Positions 7,492-9,821 of a DNA stretch of 9,821 bases are shown in pieces. Origin of the DNA: Pseudomonadota bacterium (GTDB lineage: Bacteria; Pseudomonadota; Gammaproteobacteria; Steroidobacterales; Steroidobacteraceae); the NCBI GenBank assembly GCA_023433465.1, contig JAEZCR010000008.1:1-9821 (forward strand). The letters are read 5' to 3'. The translations under genes were made by a program, and so were the position numbers. The notes under the pieces are model-generated. The model worked only from the letters and a program-made list of their open reading frames with translations, ran no database searches and was not told where the DNA came from. Every line of letters starts with the position of its first letter. Position 1 is the stretch's first letter.

Positions 7492-7605
7492 GGGGTGGGG
7501 ATTAGGTGCCGGTGTAAAAAGTGGGGATTAGCCGCTCGACCTATCTACACTCGGACGCCGTGGGGGTAATCCCCACTTTTTACACCGGCACATAATCCCC
7601 ACCCC
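7492..7605. repeat. Long near-perfect inverted repeat (39-base arms) between purL and zinc-ribbon gene
   Basis: Arms 7492-7530 and 7567-7605 are inverted copies with a single mismatch (G7504+1 against A7592) around a 36-base spacer. Each arm carries two same-direction copies of GTGGGGATTA flanking GTGCCGGTGTAAAAA. The copies are at 7495-7504 and 7521-7530, and inverted at 7567-7576 and 7593-7602. A partial fifth unit (GTGGGGGTAATCCCCAC, 7560-7576) could form a competing small hairpin. The left arm starts one base after the purL stop codon. The right arm contains the last codons and stop of the converging gene. It is unrelated in sequence to the repeat before purL. It resembles a REP/BIME- or MITE-type element; no transposase is nearby. 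Confidence 0.9.
7492..7605. terminator. Possible bidirectional transcription end for purL and the ettA operon
   Basis: Two converging transcripts meet in this hairpin, which could end or stabilise both. There is no T-run after the hairpin in either direction; the only T/A runs (five bases) lie inside the arms. It is therefore not a textbook intrinsic terminator, and the role is inferred from position and pairing strength. Confidence 0.35.
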
Positions 7606-8290
7606 CGCGGCGCGCGCGGGCTTCATCGACGAAGAATTTGCGCACCTTCATCGCGTGCTGCAGGCGGCCCTTGCGGACGTAGGCCTGGTAGAGGAAGTCC
7701 TTCATCACTTCGAGCAGCACCGCCGCCTGGTAGGCGTTGATGATGGGCAGGTCGATGTAGGTGTCGGCGGTGCCGGCGAAGATCACCCGCATGACCACCG
7801 CGAAACTGTCCTCGTCGATCTCCGCCATGTCGCGCACGTCGGACAGTGAATCGAACAAACGCAGCTTCGTCGGGTTGCCGAGATCGGCGAACGTCGTGGC
7901 CGCGGTGCGGCGGCACATCGCCGCGAACGCCTGGAACTGGTCGTGCGAGTAGCTGGTCAGCGCCTCGCGGAAGAAAATCTCGACGTCCTCGGGCACGTAG
8001 TTGAACGCGAACTTCTCGATCGGGCGTTCGACGTCGAAGGCCTGCGGCGCGAGTTCGACGCGATTGTTGGCGAACGCGCGCGCGGCGTACCGCAGGAACA
8101 CCGGCGCGTTGCACGCGTGGCAGCGCAGCACCACGCCGACCGAGCGCGGCTTGCGAAGCAGCAGGTCGTCGAAGGTCGGCAGCGCGCTCGGACTCATGCG
8201 CGAGAACGCGTTGCAGTGTGGACAGTTGCGCGCCGTCTCGCGCTCGTCGCCGAAGTACATCGAACCCGTCGAGTCGATGAACACGTTCAT
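7580..8290 (-). CDS. Zinc-ribbon protein, DUF4145-like, downstream of ettA
   Basis: A 236-residue probably cytoplasmic protein of unknown function. The N-terminus carries two Cys pairs, CPHC (C23, C26) and CHAC (C57, C60), which fit a treble-clef or ribbon zinc site. The rest is mainly helical: FFREALTSYSHDQFQAFAAMCRRTAATTF, split here as FFREALTSYSHDQF and AFAAMCRRTAATTF, then AYQAAVLLEVMKDFLYQAYV. This arrangement resembles DUF4145 proteins; the match is by eye. I chose the ATG at 8288-8290. The frame stays open to 8434, but that would overlap the end of ettA and add 48 residues unlike the rest; AAGG lies about 10 bases before the chosen ATG. It follows ettA by 38 bases on the same strand, so it is probably co-transcribed. 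Its final residues (GGGDYVPV) and stop codon are encoded by the right arm of the long inverted repeat, so the original C-terminus may have been replaced. Confidence 0.8.
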   Translation of the reverse strand: MNVFIDSTGSMYFGDERETARNCPHCNAFSRMSPSALPTFDDLLLRKPRSVGVVLRCHACNAPVFLRYAARAFANNRVELAPQAFDVERPIEKFAFNYVPEDVEIFFREALTSYSHDQFQAFAAMCRRTAATTFADLGNPTKLRLFDSLSDVRDMAEIDEDSFAVVMRVIFAGTADTYIDLPIINAYQAAVLLEVMKDFLYQAYVRKGRLQHAMKVRKFFVDEARARRGGGDYVPV

Positions 8291-8307
8291 GTTGTCCGCG
8301 CCTTCGA

Positions 8308-8323
8308 GCCCGCGCGCGCGGGC
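8308..8323. repeat. 16-base GC palindrome in the ettA downstream spacer
   Basis: GCCCGCGCGCGCGGGC is a perfect palindrome in the 38-base gap between ettA and the zinc-ribbon gene. It has no T-run and lies just before the ribosome-binding region of the downstream gene, so if it folds in RNA it might dampen translation rather than end transcription. Chance is plausible in such GC-rich DNA. Confidence 0.3.
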
Positions 8324-8328
8324 CGCCG

Positions 8329-9821
<1,493 letters not shown>

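Noticed and set aside
3481..7605. A composite transposon carrying purL between inverted repeats
   Set aside because: The two flanking palindromes are different sequences, there is no transposase, and purL is a core gene with codon use like its neighbours.
7492..7605. CRISPR array or riboswitch from the repeated GTGGGGATTA units
   Set aside because: The units are too short, unevenly spaced and inverted in pairs, without spacers of constant length. The position downstream of two genes does not fit a riboswitch.

Overview
The window is GC-rich, tightly packed bacterial DNA. The organism is probably a gammaproteobacterium. PurL is the long single-chain type and matches the enteric enzyme along its whole length, and the DUF1820 protein and EttA point the same way. 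A relative of the Xanthomonadales/Nevskiales/Steroidobacter area would fit, but the sequence does not fix the order.

Layout. Left third, all minus strand: an orphan type VI-style FHA-domain protein (TagH-like, 1745-3058), then a YCII/DGPF protein (1291-1638), then an ECF42-type sigma factor with a long C-terminal extension (76-1284). The DGPF-sigma pair is the classic ECF42 cassette. An ECF42-like promoter (TGTCGA, 17 bases, CGTA) lies just upstream of the DGPF gene, so the sigma factor probably drives its own operon. A short DUF1820 gene (3137-3481) diverges from the FHA gene. Middle: a complete purL (3580-7491, plus strand), the fourth step of purine synthesis. Right, minus strand: ettA (8329 to beyond the right edge, N-terminus missing), the ribosome-bound ABC-F translational throttle. 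It is followed after 38 bases by a small zinc-ribbon protein that resembles DUF4145.

The most unusual structure is a pair of long inverted repeats, unrelated in sequence to each other, on either side of purL. One (3481-3555) begins on the last base of the DUF1820 stop codon and ends just before a possible purL -10 box. The other (7492-7605) begins one base after the purL stop codon. It has 39-base arms with one mismatch, and its far arm supplies the last residues and stop codon of the converging zinc-ribbon gene. They look like dispersed extragenic palindromes (REP/BIME- or MITE-like) that settled at gene ends and may serve as transcription ends.

No tRNA, rRNA, CRISPR array, transposase, phage gene or defence system was seen. 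Apart from the repeats, the sigma cassette and two poorly described proteins, the content is ordinary core genome.
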